A DNA stretch of 64,000 nt from Monomorium pharaonis. Its lineage: Eukaryota; Arthropoda; Insecta; Hymenoptera; Formicidae. The DNA lies in contig NC_050476.1 of the NCBI RefSeq assembly GCF_013373865.1, positions 5,254,501-5,318,500 of the forward strand, given 5' to 3'. A program made the position numbers and the translations under genes. The notes under the pieces are model-generated. The model had not been told where the DNA came from, ran no database searches, and saw only the letters and a program-made list of their open reading frames with translations. Shown here piece by piece: positions 1 to 11,715 of this stretch. Position 1 is the first letter of the stretch. The number at the start of each line of letters is the position of its first letter.

Positions 1-3000
1 ACGTGGAGAAGAGGAACGCGCGACGGCGTGCCTCGTCCCCTCGTCGTCCGTCGAAAGAATTCGCTAGCCGCGAAGAGGGAAGGAACACGGGAGGGAAGGA
101 ACGCAACGAGCATGATTCCTCGCGTAATCATAATTATGCGGATTATCCATGTATGTGTATTTATTTATAATATTTATATTCATAATGATGTATGTACGAG
201 TAAGAGATCAAACTTTGCATTGTCGCTTAAATAAAATGAGAAGCCATGTTAATATCCTAAAAACTTAGCATAAACTTACGTAAAACCGGAGTAGACGGAC
301 GCGTGTGTACGTATTTGTGTTCATTGCGTGTGTATGCGTGTGTGTGTGTGCGTTCGTGCTTGTTTTGTGTGTGTGTATGTATTTTTTAGGTTTGTGACAA
401 TACACATGTTACGGCGGTATAAAAGCTGAGACGCGATTAGCCGCTGCGAGCATCCGCGAAAAACTTGAGAAAGTCATAAGCGCGAGTTCGCGTGAGGAGT
501 AAATTAAAGAGTTCGTGTGCGGAAACGCGGCGGGTTCATACTTGACCGAAGTTTACTTTAAAGATGAAGCCGTATCTAAAAATGAGCTTTACGTATATCG
601 TGGTCTTTTCTTCTCGTTCTTGCACCGAAAACCTGCGGTGAAATATACTGTAATAAAAAAGGGCAAAAGTGTTCACCGACACGAAACGTCGGTCGTCGTC
701 GTCGTCGTACATGCATAATGCGGAATAATATCATTGACAAAAATGTAAAATTCGTATACGGCAAGGTACGAAATAAGAAAGAAATGCGAAATGCATAAAT
801 GCGAGCGGCAGTATAACATGATAAAATCAAACGTGATAAGAAAAATCGTCAAACGCGGATTTCTGCGAAATTAAATGCCACAAAAATTCGCGGAGGGAGT
901 CGAATGATTAATTTATCCTAGCAAATTCAAGGTACTCAATTTACAGTTGCAAAAATATTTAAAAACCAATACATTTTCTCTCTAGTATCAAGTCACCAAT
1001 TATTTAAAAAAGATCTTTAAATTAATTGTCTGTTAAACCAAATTCATTTTGTTTCGCAATTTTACAATAAACTAATGAAAATTTTGACATTCACAATCAA
1101 AGGCTACTTTGGTGTACAAAGGCGAAGCTTTACCCTTCGAATAATGCTAGGATTAATTAATTTGCGTGTTCGAAACTGCCGGACGCGTCGCAGCGGCGCA
1201 AATAAACATATCTTCGTGTGCAACGTTAACAACTTAAAATATAGGAAAAGTCTTATTGCCGACTAAATAAAACGATAAACGAAAACGTATTATCGTAAAT
1301 TAAAACGCTCTGCTCCAGGTAGGCATCAGGGGCACGAGAGGTGCGTGGAAAAGACATGCGTGCAAACGAATAATGACCAGTACGTATGCGACGCGCGTAC
1401 CTGAGAGACAGAGAGCGTGTACGCATTTGTGTTTTGATGTGTGTGTATGTGTGTGTGTATTTTGTTGTACGCCTGTACCTTCGAAATCACGCAGGTAATT
1501 GTGGCAGCATTCTTCGTTCCGTTCAAATTTCACTTTTCTCGCGCGAGAGAGCTTATGTACATTTACAGAAATTATCATCGCACGTTGTGACGATATTAGT
1601 CGGTAAATAGATCATCTTTGTGATATTAAAAAAAAGAGCTGCAAAATTATCTCAAAAACTCACCCTCTCATTGGCGATCAAAGTGGAAAAATATTTGGCT
1701 AGGAACAAACATAGGCAGGCGCAATTAAGATCGTACTAGAATTAACTGGGACTATCGTCCTCGACGGGTATTAACTCTTTCGCGCGCCCTGTACATTTCA
1801 TCGGAGATCTATCTCGCAATTTTTACGACGAGAGCATATAGGTAACAATACCATTCAGTCGGGATACATCGGGATGAGAAGGCGCGAACATAAGCGCGAA
1901 TTTCCGAAAATAAAATAACGCGGGAAATAAGCGCATAATATCTCAATACAGACGATAGATGCTCAATTTTCGCAACAGAGTCAATTAAAAACAAATTAAT
2001 CGCAAACTTATATAAGCACATATTTTTTTTCGCGAACGATTTGAAAGTTACGAAATACAAGAATCTTAGCTTTCGACTATACCTAAAAGCGAAAAGCCGC
2101 TTTTTAAAAATAATCGCCTCCGATCTCGTGTAAAATTAGACAATTAAAAATTTAATAATCTAGCGTTGTATATGATATGTGAAAAATGATCTGTAGACGC
2201 GGTTTGCGTTTCTAAACCGCGTTTAACAAGTACAGTAATTGATACACCAAGGGATACAATGCAGGACGTATTAAAATGATATTGATCTGTAATTCTCTCA
2301 CATGCTACGACTTACGGATTAAGAGTATAAATCTCGGATCACAATTTGTTATCGCTGCGGGACGACAATTCGCAACTACGTAGCTATCACAATGTTCGCC
2401 GCGCGACCGCAGTAATTAATTAAATACGCACACCGCTCAGCTTTCCAGAATATTAAAGCTGCGCGTTGCCTGGATTATGCGCTTCGATTATGCTAGGAAC
2501 AAAGCGACAGTGACATTACACAGTAATTATGCCATGAACTTGTTCCGCGTATACGCTTTAGCGGTAAAAAGGTACGATGCGAGCGTTTAAAGGCTACGGA
2601 TTGTAAACGAACGTGGGATTGCACACGTGTGTATGTGTGTGTGTGTGTGTTGTGTTGTGTCTGTGTGTCGCCAAGTTTTATTTCTCGCAGGCACGTACAT
2701 ACGTAATCTATAATACACTCCGCGAACTAGGAAACAGTGTCCAACGCAAGATCCATTTTGGTTAAGGTAAAAACTTGAGGCTTTGCCAGTCACCAATAAC
2801 ATACACAGTGACCGAGGAACAACGATCTAGAATGTTTCGTTGGGTTACGAAATAAAGGACACTGCGGGCGCACCGACGCCGGTTGATTTCCATTCTGGTT
2901 AACTCAATTTTGGGTTTTCTCTTCCTCTATTGTTGCTCTCTACAGCTACGATCTACAAAAGGACAAATTGCCAACCAGAGCCAGACTGAACGCTCAAAAC

Positions 3001-5049
3001 TTTAGTACCGGGAGAGCCAGTATGCGACAACAAAAATCTCTCTTTTGGATAGAGAAAACTTTTTTTTTTTTTTTCAATTGAGATCTAATTTCTCTAAATC
3101 CGACTTTCGAGAGTTTTTGCTAGAAAAATTTTCAAGCGTCCAGATAAGTCTAAATCAACCAGGTCGTCAGCACAACCTTAGGCTTCCTTTACACGTGCGA
3201 TTTTTGTTGCGTCACAACACGATGATTGACAGGTTTCAGGCACAGGTTCAAAAACACAAATAATTATTTTCTAGAGCTCGCTCCGAATACGATTTTACAT
3301 TCCAAGAGTGGAACCGACATTTAACGATTTAATTGATCGGTAATAACGTGATGATTGTCAGCTACTTTATTATTTACAGTACGCTTGATTCCACCAATTT
3401 CTAACAGGTGTTCAAGTTCGAATACAGATACAAACTTCGAATACACAAAGTTCGAATACAGAAAGTTACCCTGGCAGAAATTTCATGCACTTTTTGTGCA
3501 GTCTCTGGATAATTATATCATTTCTGTCTGATAATTGAGACGTAAAACTACTTGAAATTAAAATGTAACGCCTTTGCCCGCAGTTACTGTGCACAAACAA
3601 TGCGCAAAATTTAAATTTATTTACTAAACGAAAACATTGGACTAGTCAATTAATCAACAAGCAAGCCTGAAAGCCTGTTTATTAATACTAGACAGATGTT
3701 TATGTTTATTTTTACCAAAAAGCGCATCAGTCATTGATTAAAATTCCATCAAGTTCTTGTCCATTTCCAATGCAATATTGCTGCAACTAATGAGGCTATC
3801 ATAATATTAAATAGACAGTATAACTTGATGGATGTTAGAAAAACTGCATAAATTTCTACCAGGGTTAATCATAGATTTAAAAGGTCGTGGAATTCGATTT
3901 TTTTTTTTACTACAAAACACACGTTACAATTATCGTGTTGTGATAGAGATAAAAATCGATTGCGTAAACGAGGGTAGGCGATACGCGATCGATTGGTCGT
4001 TCCCTTCGGCGAGGAGGGTCGCGATGAGGAAATAAATTATACAGCGAGAAATACGTTGTCCTGGTCGCTAAAAAACATCGTTAATCTACTAGCTAACCGA
4101 CTTTGTTCTTCGCACTTATTCTTCCTTATCAGTAATATGATCATTACATTGTCTAAGAGCCGGTCTCATCGCTTGGCGCCTGGCCCCGCGATCGATCCGA
4201 TTCTCTTCCTCCATATACAGAGTGCGTTTGTTATCGTTATCGTATTTCTTATCTGTCCTATCTGTTCTGCGAATCATTCTTTCTGTTTAATTAAAAAAGG
4301 CCTTATCCCGCAGTTTAACCTTAACAGAAACTGAATTAAACTAAATTATACTAGTTACTCAGATATGTATGTAATATATCTTTGAAACTTCTAAGGAAGT
4401 CTTTTCGTGACTGACCACTACTGGTGTTACGATTCAGGAAAAACAAAGAATCGGGCGAATCGAGGCTGGGGGCCAACCGACACACACGTTGTGTGAGAGA
4501 AACCGATCCTAAATTCCCGCTTGTCTACGTGACTTAAAACAGTAGCTTGTTCTAATCGCTCGAACAAGTACCTCTACCTCGTTCGTTGTACATTGCACGC
4601 TGCGCCCGTGTCGCGGGTGTACGCGAATAATCGTGGACCGCAACTTGGCGAACATTCGTTTGACGAATGTTCGCTCCGTTATTTTTTTTTTTTTTCGACG
4701 ACTAGTCTCCGCTCCGCGAGTCGCTATCGCACGCGTGAGAAAAAAAAAAAAGAAAAAATCCCGCGTCCGTCGATCTCAAGCCGAAAATTCTGCGCGGCCG
4801 ACCGGTTGACAACCTTCAATCGTCCCTAATCGCTGATCGACTCGCGCGCCGATCGTCCACTTCGCGAAAGTAATTTTCCACGCAATTTCCCCGGGATAAT
4901 CCCTCGAGACTGCAGATGGCATCCATCGGATAGTGATAGGTTATTACAGAATAACTGGTCGCATCATGGAATAATCCGGCGGTTCTTAGAAGTCGTGAGC
5001 GAGCCCATTAGGCGAGACACTAAACGCAACGCTGAACTCAGCAATTTGA
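1..5049. other. Noncoding stretch with GT microsatellites
   Basis: No reading frame here resembles a protein I recognise, and those present are short. Seen directly: GT-rich tracts at about 326-350, 364-378, 1438-1459 and 2625-2668; a TATAAAAG match on the plus strand at 418-425; an AATAAA on the plus strand at 230-235 followed by GT-rich sequence about 70-150 bases on, an arrangement that fits a poly(A) site of a plus-strand gene lying left of the window; T and A homopolymers near 3060, 4682 and 4740. The UTR reading is inference only; the stretch may simply be intergenic. Confidence 0.4.
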
Positions 5050-5212
5050 CGTAAGTGATTGTAAATTATATGTACATTACATCTAATGTACGTACATGCA
5101 CACTTGCTCTTCGTTATTATAAATCACCTTTAATATTGAGCGAGAAATCATACAAAAGAAAAAAAAATTAAAACATTAATCGTTAAAAATATAAAAAGAA
5201 TTATAGAATATC

Positions 5213-5275
5213 AAGAATGAAGATTCTCAGTCATGTATAAACGTATATGTATAAAAAAGAGAATTCTTCATTCTT
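5213..5275. repeat. Short hairpin-forming inverted repeat
   Basis: A 16-base arm at 5213-5228 (AAGAATGAAGATTCTC) is matched by a 17-base reverse-complement arm at 5259-5275, with a single base inserted and an AT-rich loop of about 30 bases. It lies in AT-rich noncoding DNA. It could fold as an RNA hairpin but the loop is large for an animal microRNA precursor, and no known mature microRNA is recognised. Confidence 0.5.
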
Positions 5276-7711
5276 CAAATAAATTAAATTCTATAAGATA
5301 AAAATTAAATTTTCTCTTGTAGACTGAGAAAAGAGTTAAAACATGAAGAAATGTCACTTGTAATGTCTTCTTCAATAATCATTATATTCGTATACTTATT
5401 ATTTTATTAAAAAATTTATTGTGTTAGCGAAATATATATTTCTGCAAAATATATATATTTGTAAAATATGTTTTTACTATCAATTGGTTTACTTGCCAGG
5501 AATAAAATTTTATTTCGCTGTGTTTTTTGAATAAAGATTTAGCTCGGCGAAACAAACTTATGACCTGCAAAAAAATTTTTAGGAATCTTTTTCTCAGTTA
5601 CAAGTTAAGCTCTTTAACTCTTTCTCTGGTAAGCCACTGACAATTCCTTAGATGCTTTTAACGCTTTTATCGCTAGGATGCGCATCTTCAACTTTAAGAG
5701 TGGTTTCGCATCACCGAGCGACGAGAAAGTTCGTAAAGGGAATGAGAACGAACAGATTCTTTGAATCTGATACGGTAGGATCGAAACGGGGGGGGGGGAG
5801 GGGGAGAGTTTCGCGAATGCCAGATTTTCACGCGACTCGATCCTCTCGCTTCCAGGGGTGCGACAGGTCGCGATGTGAAGGTGCGATTCGTCGCGAATAA
5901 TGCGAATTAGAGGAGAGAGGGGGAGGGCGGGAGATGCACAGGGTTCACGAAGCGAGAGGGTTAACGCGCCCAACGAACTCCGAGGCACCTGTTCGCCACG
6001 TGTGTGTATGTGTGTACGGCCGTGCGTACGCGCACGCACACGATTTATGCTAAACGCGCGTCCCTAACGGTTTATAATTTTACGAAAAATTCTTAACTAT
6101 CATATACAAACGCTTACGCAATTATATAGTACATGTACATCGTTACGTTTAGAAACGTGACACAGTCTCTCGTCGTTTTGCCCCGCGGTCGCACTTTCTC
6201 TCTCCCTTCCTTTCTCATTTATTATCCCCCGATTCTTCTGCGTCGCCTACAACACACTTTTTCGCCGAGGATAATTATTGGTTTCCTAAACCGACAGCCG
6301 GAGTCAATTTCTTAAATAAAATTCGAGGTCGAATTTTTCTTTACTCTCTCATGCGTGGCAGTCGCTCGCTCGTTTCTCGCTCGCTTCGTGTTGTCTCGCG
6401 ACGAGTACCGATTTTCCCGTCAAACACATTTCACGCGCTGTTTATGCCCGTGGTGGCTTCAGGAATTTACCGCGACGATCCGTTTCCCCGGAGCCGAGGC
6501 TCGATCGGTGAGATCGCCGACGATTTTGCGAGTCGCGATAAGCCTCGCCGAGAATCCCAAGCGCTATTAAATTCCACGCTAATATTACACCAGCCGTTTC
6601 ACGTGTATGATACACGTCTCATTAAAAATTTATATCCGAAATTAATAATTTAAACGACGCTACGGACCATCACTTCGTAAATATCATGCAGCATTTTATC
6701 ATAAATGCATTACTGAAGGTGAATAAATTAAAAATTTGATTTTAATTTTTTTAATTTGATCTAAAAATGAGGCATCTCTGATCTAAGTACTGTCTTATAC
6801 AACCAAGATTCGTCAATCGTTAAATGCTAGGTAGAGGAATTTATCATCTCGTGTCTGTTTTGTCTTTTTTGTATCGATTAATCGCTGCGCCCTGTTTGAA
6901 AACGTTTATATTAAAATCTGAATTTCGTTTGCCATATATCCTGCCTAACAAACAAACGCATGCCTATTCAAAGCGTAAAACCAGTTCCCTTTGAATAGAT
7001 GCCCGAATAGGGTGGTTAAAGAGAAAATTACGAGCATTAATAATTTTTTCTCAGAGGATCCGTAAATCAAGAACTCATTTCTCACGAATTGAAAGGGACA
7101 AAATCACCAATCGAATTTTGCGCATCTTTTAACGAAAAAACCTTTGGGAAAAATTACAGACAATTGCGTTCTCATTCACCATCAATTCTGAGATTCACGT
7201 TTGCTTCACGTGCATTATAAGCTTAAAACCGTCGTTTGTATCTCAATAATGTCACGTGAACGGCGGGAAAAACCGTCGTAAAAAAACCCAGAGAGCGGAA
7301 AGACAAGAAAAAGAGGCAAACCCGATTATTATTCGTATGCCACCCCAAGGAATGGTTTCGAACGGACTTTGCGCAATCTTTCACGAGATCAGTCGATGAC
7401 ACGTGAATGGCTCCACGCTACGAAGCTGTAGCGAAAGAATGTAAACGCGAATTGCACCGGGAAAACAAATTAGCTCAGTACAACTATCGTAAACAGTGAT
7501 TAACACGTTGAGTGCCACATTGTAAAGGATTATTGATTGAATCTCATTAAGACAGTAATACAAGAGTTTGCATAATTTACCAATTAATACTAATAATTAT
7601 TAATATTCTTATTTCAAAGTGTTGAAAAGTAACTGAAATTGTAACACGCGGCATATCGTGAACGCACAATTCATATTTAATAAATTTAATAAATAAAAAG
7701 GATAAAATATA
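5276..7711. other. Noncoding stretch
   Basis: AT-rich sequence with one GC-richer block at about 5780-6060 that contains an 11-base G run and purine-rich tracts. Open frames of up to about 140 codons on the minus strand in that block are low in complexity and resemble no protein family that I know. A 10-base inverted repeat (CTATTCAAAG) with a short loop occurs around 6964-6998. No gene is supported. Confidence 0.4.
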
Positions 7712-7945
7712 CTAACTCTTAAGGTCGATATTCTGTGTTCGACTGATTTCTATCTTACAGAAATTTCTCGTAATTTTAAGATTAATTAAATTATATTACA
7801 TCTTATTGTTTTCTAAAATGAAGTACATTCGATCCATAAATTTGAAAGCACGTTCATGAATTTTTAATAGATGAAAAAGTGAATGGAAATGATCATAATG
7901 ATATTAAAGAAGGTACTTTTTCTCACATGACATCTTAAGAGTTAG
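7712..7945. mobile_element. Possible MITE with 12-base terminal inverted repeats
   Basis: CTAACTCTTAAG at 7712-7723 is repeated in perfect inverted orientation at 7934-7945, enclosing 210 AT-rich bases without a coding frame. The length and terminal repeats fit a miniature inverted-repeat transposable element. No target-site duplication is clear at the borders and the interior is not palindromic, so a chance inverted repeat cannot be excluded. Confidence 0.35.
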
Positions 7946-8661
7946 CGCTATGTCTTCCGTCGCGATATATTCTGAAAATGTAAACTTGAGATGTTGTCAA
8001 TAATAAAATTGTTGTCAATAATTGATTGTTACGAGTCGCATACGCGTATTATCTTTGATCGTTCGTTATCTTCGGGTATTACTCAAAATTTTTATCTTTT
8101 ATTCCCATCATCACAACCAGCCGTAATGTAAAACATAAGTAACAAGCAGCGTCTAGGTATTAAAGGTTCCCTCGAGAAGATACGCCGCCGATTAACGCGA
8201 AGGCATTTGTGCGTATACAGGCTATTCAATTATTATTATGTATTTATATATACACAGCGCACTTAAGCGTGCCTCCGCATTGCGTGGAGGTACAATCGGT
8301 GGGTGCGCGCGCGGTAACGGTATCTCTCTGCGTGCAGAATTAGCAGATCGTCGGCCGGCACTCCACGTGTTAATATTCGCGAGAATTACGGGACGGGAAA
8401 ACGGAGACTAGGTCCGCGCAAAATGAGCCAGCTTGCGAAAAATGAAGCGTGGCGCCTACCTAACGAGCTATATCGGCAGTGGTAGCGACGACCGGCCCCA
8501 GCAAATCGTCACTGAAATAATGCACGACGCGATCGTTAAAACCGGTCGATGTACGTTTTTTACCAATCGATTTTCGGGACGGATCGCGATTATTCCCATC
8601 CGGATTTCGGCTGATTTTTCACGCTCTCGTATAGAGTGTCGTTCGTTCCTCTAAGAGATTA
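7946..8661. other. Noncoding stretch
   Basis: No recognisable gene. The right half (about 8240-8600) is GC-richer. An open frame of about 73 codons at 8433-8654 on the plus strand is not similar to any family that I recognise. Confidence 0.35.
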
Positions 8662-8887
8662 CACTGTAAAAAGTTATGTAAAATTACACAATTTATAGTG
8701 AAAATATATAAAATCTTTTAGTATTTTTATTTCAAATTGTGGAAATATATAATTTTTCGTTTAATAGAAAAATATATTTGCACAATTAAATATAAAAATA
8801 TTTAAAAATCTTGTACATTTCATTATCAATTGTGTAAATTTTACGCATATTGTTTGTGTAATTTTACATACTTTTTTTCTTACAGTA
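8662..8887. mobile_element. MITE with ACTGTAAAAA termini and TA target duplication
   Basis: The left end reads CACTGTAAAAAG and then ATGTAAAATTACACAA; the right end is the reverse complement, GTGTAATTTTACATAC, then a T run and TTACAGTA. TA dinucleotides flank both ends (8660-8661 and 8888-8889), as expected for Tc1/mariner-type integration. The interior is AT-rich, about 226 bases in total, with no coding capacity. A related terminus is found at 24036, next to a mariner transposase fossil, suggesting that both belong to one mariner-like family. Confidence 0.65.
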
Positions 8888-8889
8888 TA

Positions 8890-11453
8890 GCATCTCCGCG
8901 AACGCGCACTTAGCGACACAATGCTCTCGCTGTCCATCGTTATAATTTCGTTCTATTATGGTCGGATTGAGAACTTGCAAGATAATATCGTTGAGAAATT
9001 AAAAAAGCTATTACTATCGCATACACGCCAATGTACACGTACGAAACAATCGGGTGATACTTTCGCGAATTATTCGGGACGATCTAGAGGCGAGAGGATA
9101 AAAGAAATCCAAGCTCGAAAGTCGTGTTCGTGTTCTCAACACGTCACAAAAATCGTCCTGCATTCTCTGTCGTACCACTCGATCTAAACCGTATCCAAAG
9201 CTGTATCGAAAACCCAGTTTCTTACTCGGTTGTCAAAAAGGGAACGAGTATCGATTGGTAAAAAGGTTCCAATTTTTTTTTTACTCTCCTTACGCGCAAC
9301 ATATTGTTGATGTATATTATTAATTACATATATTAATATTATAATATAATATAATATTAATATACAAATACATACATGTTAATATTATATTATGTTAATA
9401 TCAATAATTAAGATTATACATTATTGAAAAGCTTTTTGACGAGAGGAAAGGGCTATCGATACTCGTCCCTTGTACACCTTGTATTCCTCGTGCAAAGGAA
9501 AAGAGGAGGGTAGATCGACACTTCTGCGAGCGCTCTATCCGTCTACGACGAGATTAAACTACATCGCGCGCCTTACAAATGATTCATTCATCACCTCGAC
9601 ATAACATAATATATGTAATTTTTTTACACACACATATATATAATATACATACATATTTTCTTTCTTTTATCTACATTCGTAGTATAAATCCCAGTACGCC
9701 TAAGTAGTTCCATATCACAAAGACATGCCGTTCGGTATCACGACTTTTTTTTTTAATCCGCCGATCGCTCCGATTCCCCTCTTAACTTAATCGACCTCGC
9801 CGCTCTTCGCTGCTATCACTGCCGGCTGCGTCGGCATCCTTTTCGCCGCCTACGTTCTTTTCTCTTTCTCTTTTCCTTTTCTTTCTTTCTCGTCACATTT
9901 CTCTACTTCGTTGTCGTCGTCGTCGTCTCGTCACTCATCCACGCTCGGTAACCAGCCCGTCCCGCGCACGCGAGTTTTGTTCGGATAAATTTAGCGATTT
10001 CGCATTGCCGGAGTCATCGCAAGGCGCGCGGTCGCATTGTTCGGAACACACGACTTCGGTCGAGTACCAAACCAAAGCTCGAAATAACTCGGGGGGGAAA
10101 ATCGATGACGAGAAGTGATAATTAAATCGTATTAGCGTTTAACAATGAATGGTTAAGGAGGAAGTGGTGCATGTTAATGATTTCTGTGTGTTCTGTGAGC
10201 AATAATATATTTGTACTTGAAATTACAATAGGTAATCAATTGCCAATTAATGGTTGAAGCAAACTTTCTTTTCTTATCTCTTTTTTTTATATACAAACAT
10301 AAACTTTCTTTTCATATAAATAAATAAGTTATTCGCAAAATTTGTTCTCGACTTCTGAAAAAAAGAGTTACATAGTAAAATTCATTTCATTTCTGACATG
10401 CTTTTAAAATATCCATGGGACAACAATTATAGGCCTACATATAGGAAATCGCTCCTTTTTTACACGTAAAAATAATAAAAATTAAAAATTTCCGAATAAT
10501 TTCTAATTGCTGTTAACTGATAAGCATTGATACGTGAATTTGACGACAGATGTATCTTTTTGAGCTCTTATATAAAAATATTAACATTACGCGTAAATAT
10601 TGTATCCTTCTTTGAAGAGAGTTGTAAAAAATTTATTTCTCTCTGTTTTCTCTACATATAAAAGCCGTCCATTCATGTCGTCCAGGAATCTATCGAGATG
10701 CCGGATAATAATGCGGAACTAAAGTGGCCGCAGGACACTCGAGTCGTTCACCCCGCGCGAGCACGGAAAATCCCTTTTATTTCGGACACGGTTCTCTTTG
10801 TCGTGCGTCCTTCAAACCGGATTTCTCGCTACAAAGAGAGAGAGAGAAAGAGAGACGCGCGGTGAAGACCTAAGATCTAACCGAACGTACCCCGCGGCGA
10901 AAGAAAGACGTGAAAGACGGATGGTGCGTGAAAAACGCGACTGTCACGTCTCTCCCGAGCGAGAATACCGCGAGGATAGAAAGCCGCTGCTGAACATCAC
11001 GGTATAAGGGGGAAGGCACGTTTTCGCCTCGATTAAATGTACGCAGCGCAAATAATGAGCGAGAATGCACGCGCGGGGGGGGGGGGTGGAGAGGGGAGAA
11101 ATTAACCCAGTTAAGTCCAGAAGAAGCCGCGAGAAGAGTTAACAAACCGGGCGCGATTCTTCTTGTCATAAATTGCACGTCGCGCCGTTCATCGCCGCGA
11201 ATTTAAACGCTGCTGGCCCGGAGCGTCGTAAAACAAGCGAAGTACAACGCAGGTACAACGATACTTTCCCGGGGTTTCCCCCGGTTTCACCGTTACGCTC
11301 GCTTTTAATCAAGAACCGCTTCAGAATTGACTGAACTTTGTAAGTTTCGGTCTGAGACCGTAATGAGTGTATTCATAATTCATCACTAATGGATTCGTGT
11401 AATGAGCAATTTGATGCACAAGGAAAAGGCAGCCTTTCGTTGTATCCATCCCC
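8890..11453. other. Noncoding stretch
   Basis: Contains an AT-rich, self-complementary block at 9300-9420, a pyrimidine-rich tract at about 9840-9900, a short CGT/CTC triplet run near 9910-9935, a TATAAAAG match near 10663, and a GC-rich block at 10790-11240 with a 10-base G run near 11077. Open frames in the GC-rich block occur on both strands and have no recognisable domain. No gene supported. Confidence 0.35.
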
Positions 11454-11455
11454 TA

Positions 11456-11713
11456 CACGGAGAGAATTTTCTCTTAAAATTTGCCCTCGAAATCTGGTAA
11501 TTGTGGGATAATGTGACCTCGAGAAATTTTACTATTTAATTACTTTTTAATAAAATTTACTAAAAGTATAGTAAAATTTATAATACTTTTAGTAAAGTAT
11601 AGTAAAAGTATAGTAAACTTTACTAAAAAGTGTAGTAAAATTCTTTGAGGTCACACATTATCTCACAATTACCGGGTTTTGAAGGTAAATTTTAAGAGAA
11701 AATTCTCTCCGTC
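11456..11713. mobile_element. MITE, CACGGAGAG family, complete copy
   Basis: CACGGAGAGAATTTTCTCTT at the left is matched by the reverse complement (AAGAGAAAATTCTCTCCGTC) at the right end. The inverted arms continue for about 80 bases with a few differences, and the centre consists of repeated short AGTAAA/TACTTT motifs. TA dinucleotides flank both ends (11454-11455 and 11714-11715), indicating a TA target-site duplication and hence a Tc1/mariner-type mobiliser. About 258 bases, no coding capacity. A second, interrupted copy is at 28917-29858. Confidence 0.75.
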
Positions 11714-11715
11714 TA

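Noticed and set aside
418..425. TATAAAAG as a promoter of a plus-strand gene
   Set aside because: No coding sequence or clear initiator follows, and the region has a plausible poly(A) context instead; kept only as a note.
5213..5275. MicroRNA precursor at the AAGAATGAAGATTCTC hairpin
   Set aside because: The stem is only about 16 pairs with a 30-base AT-rich loop, and no known microRNA was recognised.
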